NCBI GenBank assembly: GCA_900556645.1
Contig: USPJ01000120.1
Coordinates: 1-5,111, forward strand
Direction: 5' to 3'
From: an uncultured Lachnospiraceae bacterium
GTDB lineage: Bacteria > Bacillota_A > Clostridia > Lachnospirales > Lachnospiraceae
Length of the DNA stretch: 5,111 bases
A program made the position numbers and the translations under genes. The notes beneath the pieces are model-generated. The model was not told where the DNA came from. It worked only from the letters and a program-made list of their open reading frames with translations, and did not search any database. Shown here one piece after another: positions 1 through 5,111 of the stretch (the first letter of the stretch is position 1; every line of letters begins with the position of its first letter).

Positions 1-397
1 CGGAAAGTACCTCTTCCGGTGATTCGTTTTCCCGCTGAATGGTGCAGATATCGTAAGACTCACTTTCCGCCAGCAGCTTAGAAGCCAACTGTGGATTAAA
101 AAAAGGAGTGTCGATGGACATATAAAAGGCTTTGTCCTCATCAATCATCGACAGGGTACTGAACACACCTGCAAGGGGTCCCGCATTTAGATAAATGTCG
201 GAAATTTCCAGTACATCCAGATTCAAGTGAGAATAAATGCCTTTCTGTTTTACGGATAAATATATTTTAGAAAAGTATGGTTCAAACTTATGTACGAGAT
301 ATTCCACCATGCAGCAGTTTCCAAAAGGGAGCAGAGCTTTATCAGATCCTATGCGGGAGCTTTCACCGCCGCAAAGAATAACAAGTGCGTTCTCCAT
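1..397 (-). CDS. mobA: MobA-type molybdenum cofactor guanylyltransferase, 5' part only (runs off the left edge)
   Basis: Seen: reading the minus strand from the ATG at 397-395 gives 132 uninterrupted codons to the window edge. Residues 9-26 (CGGESSRIGSDKALLPFG) match the N-terminal nucleotide-binding loop of MobA-like NTP transferases, with the conserved Lys at 20. Residues 73-77 are GPLAG, the guanine-side motif typical of MobA. Residues 96-98 are DTP, the metal-binding Asp motif, in the same form as E. coli MobA. Family knowledge: MobA transfers GMP from GTP to molybdopterin in the cytoplasm, making the MGD cofactor of DMSO-reductase-family enzymes. The start is supported by an AAGGAGG site 6 nt upstream. 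The gene is divergent from the decarboxylase, and no other cofactor genes are visible. The C-terminal third, and any fusion to MobB, lie outside the window. A related cytidylyltransferase (MocA type) is less likely because of GPLAG. Confidence 0.85.
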   Translation of the reverse strand, partial: MENALVILCGGESSRIGSDKALLPFGNCCMVEYLVHKFEPYFSKIYLSVKQKGIYSHLNLDVLEISDIYLNAGPLAGVFSTLSMIDEDKAFYMSIDTPFFNPQLASKLLAESESYDICTIQRENESPEEVLS

Positions 398-403
398 AAG
401 AAT

Positions 404-410
404 CCTCCTT
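404..410 (-). promoter_or_regulatory. Shine-Dalgarno site of mobA
   Basis: The minus strand reads AAGGAGG, a near-perfect anti-16S match, followed by 6 nt and then the ATG at 397-395. This fixes the mobA start and rules out a start further downstream. Confidence 0.85.
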
Positions 411-433
411 AGTAAAATCCATGAATTGTTTAA

Positions 434-442
434 ACTATATCA
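434..442 (-). promoter_or_regulatory. Candidate extended -10 promoter for mobA
   Basis: The minus strand reads TGATATAGT, an extended -10 element (TGn followed by TATAGT, 5 of 6 to TATAAT). The -35 region 17-18 nt upstream is poor, as is usual for extended -10 promoters. Transcription would begin near 427, giving a leader of about 30 nt that contains the AAGGAGG site. This is inferred from sequence match and geometry only. Confidence 0.45.
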
Positions 443-469
443 CAGAATCTTTTAGAATGCGAGAAAAAA

Positions 470-1897
470 ATGACACAGGAATATTTAGACCAAAAACTAA
501 AGAGCTATGATAAAACAGAGATGTATCCTTTTCACATGCCGGGACATAAACGGAAAGGAAAAGGGGAACTGGATGCTTTTTCTCTGGACATCACAGAGAT
601 AGAAGGCTTTGATAATCTGCATCATGCCCAGGGAATTTTAAAGGAAGCACAGCAGCGGACGGCAAAGCTCTATGGTGCCGAAGAAAGCTTTTTTCTGGTA
701 AACGGAAGTACGGCAGGCATATTAGCGGCAATCAGTGCCACAACCGAAAAAGGCGACAAAATTCTGATGGCAAGAAACAGTCACAAATCTGTCTACAATG
801 CCGTGTTCTTGCGGGAGTTAACAGCAGCATACCTATATCCGCAGATTACCCATGAGGGAATACAGTCTGCCATTACACCGGAGGAGGTAGAAAAAGCTCT
901 GGAAGAAAATCCCGATGCAAAGGCGGTATTGATTACATCTCCCACCTATGACGGAGTGGTTTCGGATATTGGGAAAATTGCAGAGCTGGCTCACGGAAAA
1001 GGAATCCCTCTGATAGTGGATGAAGCCCACGGAGCACATTTGGGATTTTCGGAAGGATTCCCAAAAAGTGCCTTGCAGATGGGAGCGGATATTGTGATTC
1101 AGAGTATGCACAAGACGCTGCCGGCATTGACCCAGAGTGCCTTGCTGCACATTGGCAGCGGAAGAGTAAACCGGGAAAATGTACAGAAATATCTGAGCAT
1201 TTATCAGACCTCATCCCCTTCCTATGTACTGATGTCATCCATGGATTTTTGCAACCGCCTGTTAAAGACAAAGGGAAAAGAGTTATTTGAGGCATATGAA
1301 ATGCGGATGGAAGAGTTCCGGGAGGAGATGAAATCCCTGAAGCATTTGCAGGTTCTGACAAAGGAAGAGCTTTTATGTCAGGGAGCCTATGATGTAGATA
1401 TGTCCAAGCTTTTAATCTATACGGGAAAAAGCCGGATTTCCGGGGAAGAGTTAAGCGGTATCCTGCGGGAAAGATATCAGTTGGAACTGGAGATGGCATC
1501 TGCCTATTATGCACTGGCAATGACCAGTATCATGGATGAAGAAGAGGCTTACCGGAGACTGGCAAAAGCCTTAAAGGAAATAGATACAGAGATGTCTCCG
1601 GGACATCCCAAGGATGTAAAAAGCAGTATGGAGGCTCTTTACGGAAAAAAAGACGTTGTGTGTCCTGTTTTTGAAGCAGAGGAAAAACCAAAAAAGAGCC
1701 TGCTGTTATCTGAGGCAGAGGGAGAGACAGCGGCGGACTATGTGTATCTCTATCCGCCGGGAATTCCGGTGTTGGTGCCGGGAGAGCGAATCGAGAGGGA
1801 GCTGTTGGAGGCATTGGAGGAAAGCCGGAAGAAGCAGTTGAACCTCTGTGGCTTACTGGGCAAAGCAAATGAGCGGATAAACGTTGTCATTTTTTAA
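470..1897 (+). CDS. Orn/Lys/Arg decarboxylase family PLP enzyme (YaaO/SpeA type)
   Basis: Seen: 475 aa with the hallmarks of the fold-type I basic amino acid decarboxylase family. HMPGHK is at 22-27, a nucleotide/phosphate-loop region NGSTAG at 79-84, and DEAHGAH at 184-190, with Asp184 expected to pair with the PLP ring nitrogen. SMHKTLPALTQ is at 212-222, with Lys215 as the predicted Schiff-base lysine. The C-terminal motif YPPGIPVLVPGE is at 428-439. The length fits the short Gram-positive form that lacks the N-terminal wing domain of E. coli inducible decarboxylases. Family knowledge: these cytoplasmic enzymes decarboxylate arginine, lysine or ornithine to agmatine, cadaverine or putrescine. 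The substrate cannot be read from sequence; B. subtilis YaaO, in the same genomic position, is not well characterised. ATG 470 is the first start after an in-frame TAA at 431, and its ribosome site is weak (GAG at 461-463). No terminator separates it from the next gene. Confidence 0.93.
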   Translation: MTQEYLDQKLKSYDKTEMYPFHMPGHKRKGKGELDAFSLDITEIEGFDNLHHAQGILKEAQQRTAKLYGAEESFFLVNGSTAGILAAISATTEKGDKILMARNSHKSVYNAVFLRELTAAYLYPQITHEGIQSAITPEEVEKALEENPDAKAVLITSPTYDGVVSDIGKIAELAHGKGIPLIVDEAHGAHLGFSEGFPKSALQMGADIVIQSMHKTLPALTQSALLHIGSGRVNRENVQKYLSIYQTSSPSYVLMSSMDFCNRLLKTKGKELFEAYEMRMEEFREEMKSLKHLQVLTKEELLCQGAYDVDMSKLLIYTGKSRISGEELSGILRERYQLELEMASAYYALAMTSIMDEEEAYRRLAKALKEIDTEMSPGHPKDVKSSMEALYGKKDVVCPVFEAEEKPKKSLLLSEAEGETAADYVYLYPPGIPVLVPGERIERELLEALEESRKKQLNLCGLLGKANERINVVIF

Positions 1898-1912
1898 AAC
1901 CTATATTATACT
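1884..1912 (+). promoter_or_regulatory. Predicted SigA-type promoter for the kinase-yaaR-holB-ricT-trmN6 operon
   Basis: TTGTCA at 1884-1889 (5 of 6 to TTGACA) and TATACT at 1907-1912 (5 of 6 to TATAAT) are separated by exactly 17 nt. The -35 lies inside the last codons of the decarboxylase gene, and its stop (1895-1897) falls in the spacer. Transcription would start near 1919, leaving a leader of about 43 nt with a ribosome site. A second -10-like TATAAT lies at 1916-1921, with TTTAAA at 1893-1898 (also 17 nt), so two overlapping promoters are possible. Inferred from sequence only. Confidence 0.6.
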
Positions 1913-1919
1913 TAATATA
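1902..1919. repeat. AT-only inverted repeat overlapping the operon promoter
   Basis: TATATTA at 1902-1908 and TAATATA at 1913-1919 are perfect inverted copies around a 4-nt centre (TACT). The palindrome covers the -10 element and the predicted transcription start. It has no GC pairs and no U-run after it, so it is not a rho-independent terminator. It could be an operator, or just a by-product of two -10-like sequences side by side. Confidence 0.35.
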
Positions 1920-1949
1920 ATCGGCTGATGAGCGGAGAAAAGAGAAATC

Positions 1950-1955
1950 AGAGGA
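1950..1955 (+). promoter_or_regulatory. Shine-Dalgarno site of the kinase-like gene
   Basis: AGAGGA lies 6 nt before the ATG at 1962. It supports this start and falls inside the leader predicted from the 1884-1912 promoter, so the gene can be translated from the internal transcript. Confidence 0.7.
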
Positions 1956-1961
1956 AAGAAC

Positions 1962-2546
1962 ATGGGAAAAATATTTTGTGTGATGGGGAAAAGCTCATCA
2001 GGGAAAGATACCTTATATCAAATGCTCAAAAAGGAATTGGAGTTTGATTCTATTGTTCCATATACCACCAGACCTATCCGGGAGGGAGAGACCAATGGCG
2101 TAGAGTACCACTTTGTTACCGAAGAAGAGGTGGCAGAGCTGGAGGAAGCGGGAAAAATCATTGAATTGCGGGCATATAATACGGTACACGGTATCTGGAA
2201 ATATTTTACCGCAGATGATGCACAGATAGATTTGGAGCACAGAAACTATCTGATGATAGGGACTGTGGAGGCATATCAGAAATTAAAGGCTTACTACGGA
2301 GAAGAACATTTAGTGCCGATATATATAGAAGTAGATGATGGGATTCGTTTACAGAGAGCTTTGAACCGGGAGAAGCTTCAGGAACAGCCGAAATATGCGG
2401 AAATGTGCAGAAGATTTCTGGCAGATGAAGTGGATTTTTCCGAAGAAAAGCTGGCAGAAGCCGGTATTGAAAAAAGATTTGTAAACAAAACCTTAGATGA
2501 GACAAAGCAGGAGCTGATGGATTATATCAGATCCTATGTGGGATAG
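1962..2546 (+). CDS. Guanylate-kinase-like P-loop nucleotide kinase, divergent; substrate uncertain
   Basis: Seen: 194 aa, about the size of a bacterial guanylate kinase (roughly 190-210 aa). The Walker A motif is GKSSSGKD (9-16), with Asp16 where Ser, Thr or Gly is more common. TTRPIREGE (35-43) followed by GVEYHF (46-51) matches the GMP-binding region (Arg37, Arg40, Tyr49), and Glu68 fits the conserved GMP-contacting Glu. NREK (135-138) and RRF (150-152) resemble the lid and catalytic arginines, and VNK (174-176) resembles the adenine-contact motif. Odd: the canonical YGS/YGT segment is replaced by WKYFT (79-83), with a few extra residues before it, and the conserved Asp in the DxDxQG-type strand is absent (YLMIGTVEA, 96-104). 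It occupies the slot of tmk in the Bacillus cluster, yet nothing in it resembles thymidylate kinase. It could be a specialised paralog of Gmk, which is normally encoded elsewhere. The start has AGAGGA 6 nt upstream. Confidence 0.75.
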   Translation: MGKIFCVMGKSSSGKDTLYQMLKKELEFDSIVPYTTRPIREGETNGVEYHFVTEEEVAELEEAGKIIELRAYNTVHGIWKYFTADDAQIDLEHRNYLMIGTVEAYQKLKAYYGEEHLVPIYIEVDDGIRLQRALNREKLQEQPKYAEMCRRFLADEVDFSEEKLAEAGIEKRFVNKTLDETKQELMDYIRSYVG

Positions 2547-2566
2547 CTCCAAAATGAGGTGAGCAT

Positions 2567-3007
2567 ATGGATATGAAAATCAATGAAATGACCCCAGTGT
2601 CTTCCGTAGAATCGGCAGCACCGAAGGAACAGGTAGACGGGGACTTTAAGTTTACGCTGACCAGTAAAATCGAAGAGACAGAGTTACAGGAAAAGCTGAA
2701 TGGGTTAATGCAGGAGATTGACAAACAGGGCAAGAAAATTTCCGAGCATATGGATGTGCGGGACATGAAAAAATACCGCTCTCTGGTAAAAGAGTTTATG
2801 AATGAGGTGGTAAACCGCTCCCATAAATTTTCCAGAGAAAATTTCTTAGACCGTCGGGGAAGGCACCGGGTTTATGGAATTGTGAGACTGGTAGATAAAA
2901 ATTTAGATGAACTGGCGGAAGAGCTGGTAAAAGAAGAGAAAGACAACATCAGTGTATTAAATAAAGTGGGAGAGATTCGGGGATTACTCATCGATATCTC
3001 CACGTAA
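2567..3007 (+). CDS. yaaR: YaaR family protein (DUF327), function unknown
   Basis: Seen: 146 aa with no signal peptide or membrane segment. It is highly charged and predicted mostly helical. A disordered-looking N-terminus (1-27) is followed by the family's typical core: [17 protein letters not shown] (44-60), [17 protein letters not shown] (66-82), a basic patch around DRRGRHR (95-101), and a C-terminal [13 protein letters not shown] segment (132-144). These match the pattern of B. subtilis YaaR, which has the same length and lies at the same place before holB. Family knowledge: no biochemical role is established; the gene is conserved in Firmicutes beside holB and yaaT. The start at 2567 follows GAGGTGA (2556-2562) with 4 nt spacing. 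A second ATG at 2573 (MKIN...) resembles the B. subtilis start and is a possible alternative. It follows the kinase gene by 20 nt. Confidence 0.85.
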   Translation: MDMKINEMTPVSSVESAAPKEQVDGDFKFTLTSKIEETELQEKLNGLMQEIDKQGKKISEHMDVRDMKKYRSLVKEFMNEVVNRSHKFSRENFLDRRGRHRVYGIVRLVDKNLDELAEELVKEEKDNISVLNKVGEIRGLLIDIST

Positions 3008-3012
3008 AGGAG
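3007..3012 (+). promoter_or_regulatory. Shine-Dalgarno site of holB, overlapping the yaaR stop
   Basis: AAGGAG begins at the last base of the yaaR TAA (3005-3007) and ends 5 nt before the holB ATG. A ribosome terminating on yaaR would uncover or re-use this site. Confidence 0.8.
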
Positions 3013-3017
3013 AATTT

Positions 3018-4007
3018 ATGGCAGGATTTGAAGAAATCATCGGTCACGAGCAGATAAAAGAACATTTACAGAATGCGATAAAAGCAGGAAAGGTTTCCCA
3101 TGCTTATATTTTGAACGGACCGGAGGATTCCGGTAAAAAAATGCTGGCGGAGGCTTTTGCCATGGCATTGCAATGTGAAAAACAGGGAATAGATGGCTGT
3201 ATGGAATGTCATTCCTGCAAACAGGCAATGAGCAAAAACCAGCCAGATATCATATATGTTTCCCATGAGAAGCCAAACACCATATCTGTAGATGATTTCC
3301 GCAGACAGGTAAAGGATGATGTGGAGATTAAGCCATATAGCAGTCCTTACAAAATCTATATTATAGATGAAGCAGAGAAGATGAATACACAGGCACAGAA
3401 TGCATTGTTAAAAACCATAGAGGAACCACCAGCATATGTGATAATATTGTTGTTGACCATAAATGCGGACGCATTTCTGCCGACCATCCGCTCCAGATGT
3501 ATTACACTGAACATCAAAGTTGTGCCGGATGAAATCATCAAAAAATATCTGATGCAGAAGTATCAGGTGCCGGATTATCAAGCAGATATCTGTACAGCGT
3601 TTGCCCAGGGAAATGTGGGAAGGGCCATTCAGCTTGCATCTTCTGAATCCTTTAACGAGATAAAAAATGCAGCATTGCAGTTGATTCGTCGTCTCGGGGA
3701 TATTGACCTCTATGAGATGATGGAAGCAGTAAAACAAATTAATGAATACAAATTAGAAATTAACGATTATTTCGATATTATGATGATTTGGTATCGGGAT
3801 GTGTTATTATATAAAGCGACAGCGGACATCAATCATCTGATTTTTAAGGATGAGGTTTATGATATTAAAAAATGTGCCAGCAAGAGTTCCTATGAGGGAA
3901 TTGAAGAAATCCTTCAGGCATTGGAAAAGGCAAAAACCAGATTAAAGGCAAATGTAAACTTTGATTTGGTCATAGAGCTGCTGTTGCTTACCATAAAGGA
4001 GAATTAA
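3018..4007 (+). CDS. holB: DNA polymerase III subunit delta' (clamp loader)
   Basis: Seen: 329 aa with an N-terminal AAA+ clamp-loader module. GHEQIKEHLQNAI (9-21) is the usual entry motif. A Walker A-like loop GPEDSGKK is at 34-41. Cys53, 61, 64 and 67 form a zinc site (C-x7-C-x2-C-x2-C). The Walker B-like segment IYIIDEAEKM is at 113-122, ALLKTIEEPP is at 129-138, and the clamp-loader SRC motif is at 159-161 after LPTIR. The C-terminal half is helical, as in the delta' collar domain. Family knowledge: delta' pairs with delta and tau/gamma to load the beta sliding clamp at primed DNA. The P-loop ends in Lys-Lys-Met rather than Lys-Thr/Ser, consistent with delta' being a non-hydrolysing subunit. 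An AAGGAG at 3007-3012 overlaps the yaaR stop codon, 5 nt before ATG 3018, suggesting coupled translation. The neighbours yaaR and ricT are the usual ones in Firmicutes. Confidence 0.95.
   Translation: MAGFEEIIGHEQIKEHLQNAIKAGKVSHAYILNGPEDSGKKMLAEAFAMALQCEKQGIDGCMECHSCKQAMSKNQPDIIYVSHEKPNTISVDDFRRQVKDDVEIKPYSSPYKIYIIDEAEKMNTQAQNALLKTIEEPPAYVIILLLTINADAFLPTIRSRCITLNIKVVPDEIIKKYLMQKYQVPDYQADICTAFAQGNVGRAIQLASSESFNEIKNAALQLIRRLGDIDLYEMMEAVKQINEYKLEINDYFDIMMIWYRDVLLYKATADINHLIFKDEVYDIKKCASKSSYEGIEEILQALEKAKTRLKANVNFDLVIELLLLTIKEN
3996..4001 (+). promoter_or_regulatory. Shine-Dalgarno site of ricT inside the holB end
   Basis: AAGGAG encodes the Lys-Glu just before the final Asn of HolB and lies 11 nt before the ricT ATG. 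The spacing is longer than optimal. A weaker AAGAG at 4006-4010 lies only 2 nt from the start, too close. RicT translation therefore probably depends on translation of holB. Confidence 0.55.
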
Positions 4008-4012
4008 GAGAA

Positions 4013-4933
4013 ATGATAAAAGTAGTAGGAGTAAAATTCCGCAGAGCCGGAAAAATCTATTATTTTGATCCAAAGGATTTCAAAATAGAAACAGGAAACC
4101 ATGTTATTGTGGAAACAGCCAGAGGCGTGGAGTTTGGTACCGTTATGATTGCACCGAAGGAGGTATCGGAGGAAACGGTGATACAGCCCTTAAAATCGGT
4201 AATTCGTATTGCCACAGAGGCAGATGAGAAAACCGAAGAGAAAAATAAAGAAAAAGAAAAAGAGGCTTTTCGGATTTGTCTGGAAAAAATCGCAAAACAT
4301 AAATTGGATATGAAATTGGTGGAGGCGGAGTATACCTTTGACAATAACAAGCTGTTGTTCTATTTTACCGCAGACGGAAGAATCGATTTCCGTGAACTGG
4401 TAAAGGATCTGGCATCGGTATTTCGTACTCGTATTGAACTTCGTCAGATTGGTGTGCGTGATGAGGCAAAGATTATTGGTGGAATTGGCAGCTGCGGAAG
4501 ACCATTGTGCTGTAATTCATATTTATCAGAATTTGCGCCAGTTTCTATCAAGATGGCAAAGGAACAAAATTTGTCTTTAAATCCTGTTAAAATTTCCGGT
4601 GTCTGCGGACGATTGATGTGTTGTTTAAAGAACGAGGAGGAGACATACGAGTATTTAAACAGTAAGCTTCCAAGTGTAGGTGATTATGTGACGACAGATG
4701 ACGGACTAAAGGGAGAGGTTTCAAGTGTAAGTGTGCTTCGCCAGGAAGTAAAAGTCATCGTTACCGTAAATAAGGATGAGAAGGAAATTCGTGAATACAA
4801 GGTTTCTCAGCTGAAATTCCGTCCTCATAAGAGAAGGGAAAAAACGCAGCTGTCCGATAAGGAATTAAAGGAGCTTGAAGATTTAGACAGGCTTGACAAG
4901 AGGGAAGGAAGGTCTAAGCTTAATGATAAGTGA
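4013..4933 (+). CDS. ricT: PSP1-domain regulatory iron-sulfur protein RicT (YaaT)
   Basis: Seen: 306 aa opening with VVGVKFRRAGKIYYFDP (4-20), close to the start of B. subtilis YaaT. The core FYFTADGRIDFRELVKDLAS (116-135) and RIELRQIGVRDEAK (140-153) is nearly invariant in the family. Two cysteine clusters follow: GSCGRPLCC (Cys161, 166, 167) and GVCGRLMCC (Cys198, 203, 204). Family knowledge: B. subtilis RicT joins RicA (YmcA) and RicF (YlbF) in a complex that carries two [4Fe-4S] clusters, is needed with RNase Y for maturation of several operon mRNAs, and affects sporulation, competence and biofilm formation. The ligating cysteines are all kept here. A Lys/Glu-rich stretch (71-84) and a charged tail (about 270-306) look flexible and are less conserved. 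It starts 5 nt after holB, with AAGGAG at 3996-4001 inside holB (11 nt spacing, a little long). ricA and ricF are not in this window. Confidence 0.93.
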   Translation: MIKVVGVKFRRAGKIYYFDPKDFKIETGNHVIVETARGVEFGTVMIAPKEVSEETVIQPLKSVIRIATEADEKTEEKNKEKEKEAFRICLEKIAKHKLDMKLVEAEYTFDNNKLLFYFTADGRIDFRELVKDLASVFRTRIELRQIGVRDEAKIIGGIGSCGRPLCCNSYLSEFAPVSIKMAKEQNLSLNPVKISGVCGRLMCCLKNEEETYEYLNSKLPSVGDYVTTDDGLKGEVSSVSVLRQEVKVIVTVNKDEKEIREYKVSQLKFRPHKRREKTQLSDKELKELEDLDRLDKREGRSKLNDK

Positions 4934-5111
4934 GCTTAAGCCAGGTGAGAGATTAGACGATTTAGAGCGCAACGGGTTAATGCTGATTCAGCATCCGGGA
5001 CGTTTCTGCTATGGCGTGGATGCAGTGCTCCTATCGTGGTTTGCAAAGGCTTCTGAGGGAGAGCGTGTGCTGGATTTTTGTACGGGGACAGGTGTGGTTC
5101 CTATTTTAATG
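4923..5111 (+). CDS. trmN6: tRNA1(Val) (adenine(37)-N6)-methyltransferase family protein, 5' part only
   Basis: Seen: 63 codons open to the right edge. ERLDDLERNGLMLIQHP (9-25) and FCYGVDAVLLSWFA (28-41) are the N-terminal signature of the TrmN6/YabB family, with Asp33 in the GxDAVLL motif. VLDFCTGTGVVPIL (49-62) is SAM-binding motif I of a class I Rossmann methyltransferase. Family knowledge: TrmN6 adds an N6-methyl group to A37 of tRNA1(Val) in E. coli; the Firmicutes YabB group is annotated by homology, so the exact target RNA is not certain. The catalytic NPPY motif would lie beyond the window. The ATG overlaps the ricT end by 11 nt in another frame, and a GGAAGG-type site sits about 10 nt upstream (4907-4912), so translational coupling with ricT is likely. 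In B. subtilis yabA lies between these two genes; here it is absent. Confidence 0.88.
   Translation, partial: MISELKPGERLDDLERNGLMLIQHPGRFCYGVDAVLLSWFAKASEGERVLDFCTGTGVVPILM

Larger units (their letters stand above)
398..469. promoter_or_regulatory. Divergent intergenic spacer between mobA and the decarboxylase gene
   Basis: This 72-bp AT-rich spacer must hold the start signals for two divergent genes. The minus-strand promoter is listed separately. For the plus strand I see only weak candidates. One is TAAAAT at 413-418 with TTCTCC at 390-395 (17 nt spacing), giving a leader of about 45 nt. The other is TAGAAT at 453-458 with TTTAAA at 429-434 (18 nt), which would start almost at the ATG. 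Neither is convincing. No terminator or clear operator palindrome was seen. Confidence 0.35.

Noticed and set aside
237..455. 72-codon plus-strand open frame over the mobA start and the spacer
   Set aside because: It is antisense to mobA, whose motifs are clear. It has no evident ribosome site and no recognisable protein features.
933..1520. Long 195-codon open frame on the minus strand inside the decarboxylase gene
   Set aside because: Its translation is Pro/Ser/Cys-rich and low in recognisable structure, and it is antisense to a strongly conserved gene with intact motifs. It is a shadow frame.
1656..1841. Arg-rich 61-codon plus-strand frame within the decarboxylase gene
   Set aside because: The composition (runs of Arg, Gln and Lys) is what a shifted frame of GAG/GGA/AAA-rich coding DNA gives. 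There is no independent support.
1902..1919. Possible terminator after the decarboxylase gene
   Set aside because: The stem is only A-T pairs and no T-run follows it. It would be too weak to terminate transcription and it overlaps a better promoter match.
1869..1936. Direct repeat ATGAGCGGA at 1869-1877 and 1928-1936
   Set aside because: Nine bases in a purine-rich context about 59 nt apart, one copy inside coding sequence. Chance similarity is the simplest explanation.
4219..4266. A-rich low-complexity stretch as a possible tandem repeat or slippage site in ricT
   Set aside because: It encodes a Lys/Glu-rich linker in frame, with conserved RicT sequence on both sides. B. subtilis RicT has a similarly charged, variable segment here, and no regular repeat unit is present.

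Overview
This window looks like a conserved housekeeping neighbourhood from a low-to-mid GC, Gram-positive, anaerobic Clostridia-type genome. It is most like Lachnospiraceae, but no genus can be named from the sequence alone. Three things support this: purine-rich AAGGAG-type ribosome binding sites, a gene order related to the Bacillus subtilis yaaO-tmk-yaaQ-yaaR-holB-yaaT-yabB cluster, and a guanylate-kinase-like gene in the place where Bacillus has tmk.

Layout. At the left edge, on the minus strand, is the first 132 codons of a MobA-type molybdenum cofactor guanylyltransferase; its 3' end lies outside the window. A 72-bp divergent spacer (398-469) separates it from a run of plus-strand genes. 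These are: an Orn/Lys/Arg decarboxylase family enzyme of the YaaO/SpeA type (470-1897), a divergent guanylate-kinase-like P-loop kinase (1962-2546), a YaaR/DUF327 protein (2567-3007), DNA polymerase III subunit delta' HolB (3018-4007), the PSP1-domain protein RicT/YaaT (4013-4933), and the first 63 codons of a TrmN6/YabB-type tRNA methyltransferase (4923 to the window end).

Organisation. From the kinase gene onward the genes are 20, 10 and 5 nt apart, and the last pair overlaps by 11 nt, so this is almost certainly one operon. A good SigA-type promoter (TTGTCA, 17 nt, TATACT) overlaps the decarboxylase stop codon. It can drive kinase-yaaR-holB-ricT-trmN6 independently of the decarboxylase. 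No terminator was seen between the decarboxylase and the kinase, so read-through is also possible. The operon mixes replication (HolB, clamp loader), RNA processing or development (RicT), tRNA modification (TrmN6) and two genes of uncertain role (kinase-like, YaaR).

I found no previously undescribed system here. The most interesting item is the guanylate-kinase-like protein. It keeps the P-loop and the TTRP/arginine GMP-binding motif, but it has lost or changed other residues of canonical guanylate kinases, so its substrate is open. No RNA genes, CRISPR arrays, insertion sequences or att sites were seen.
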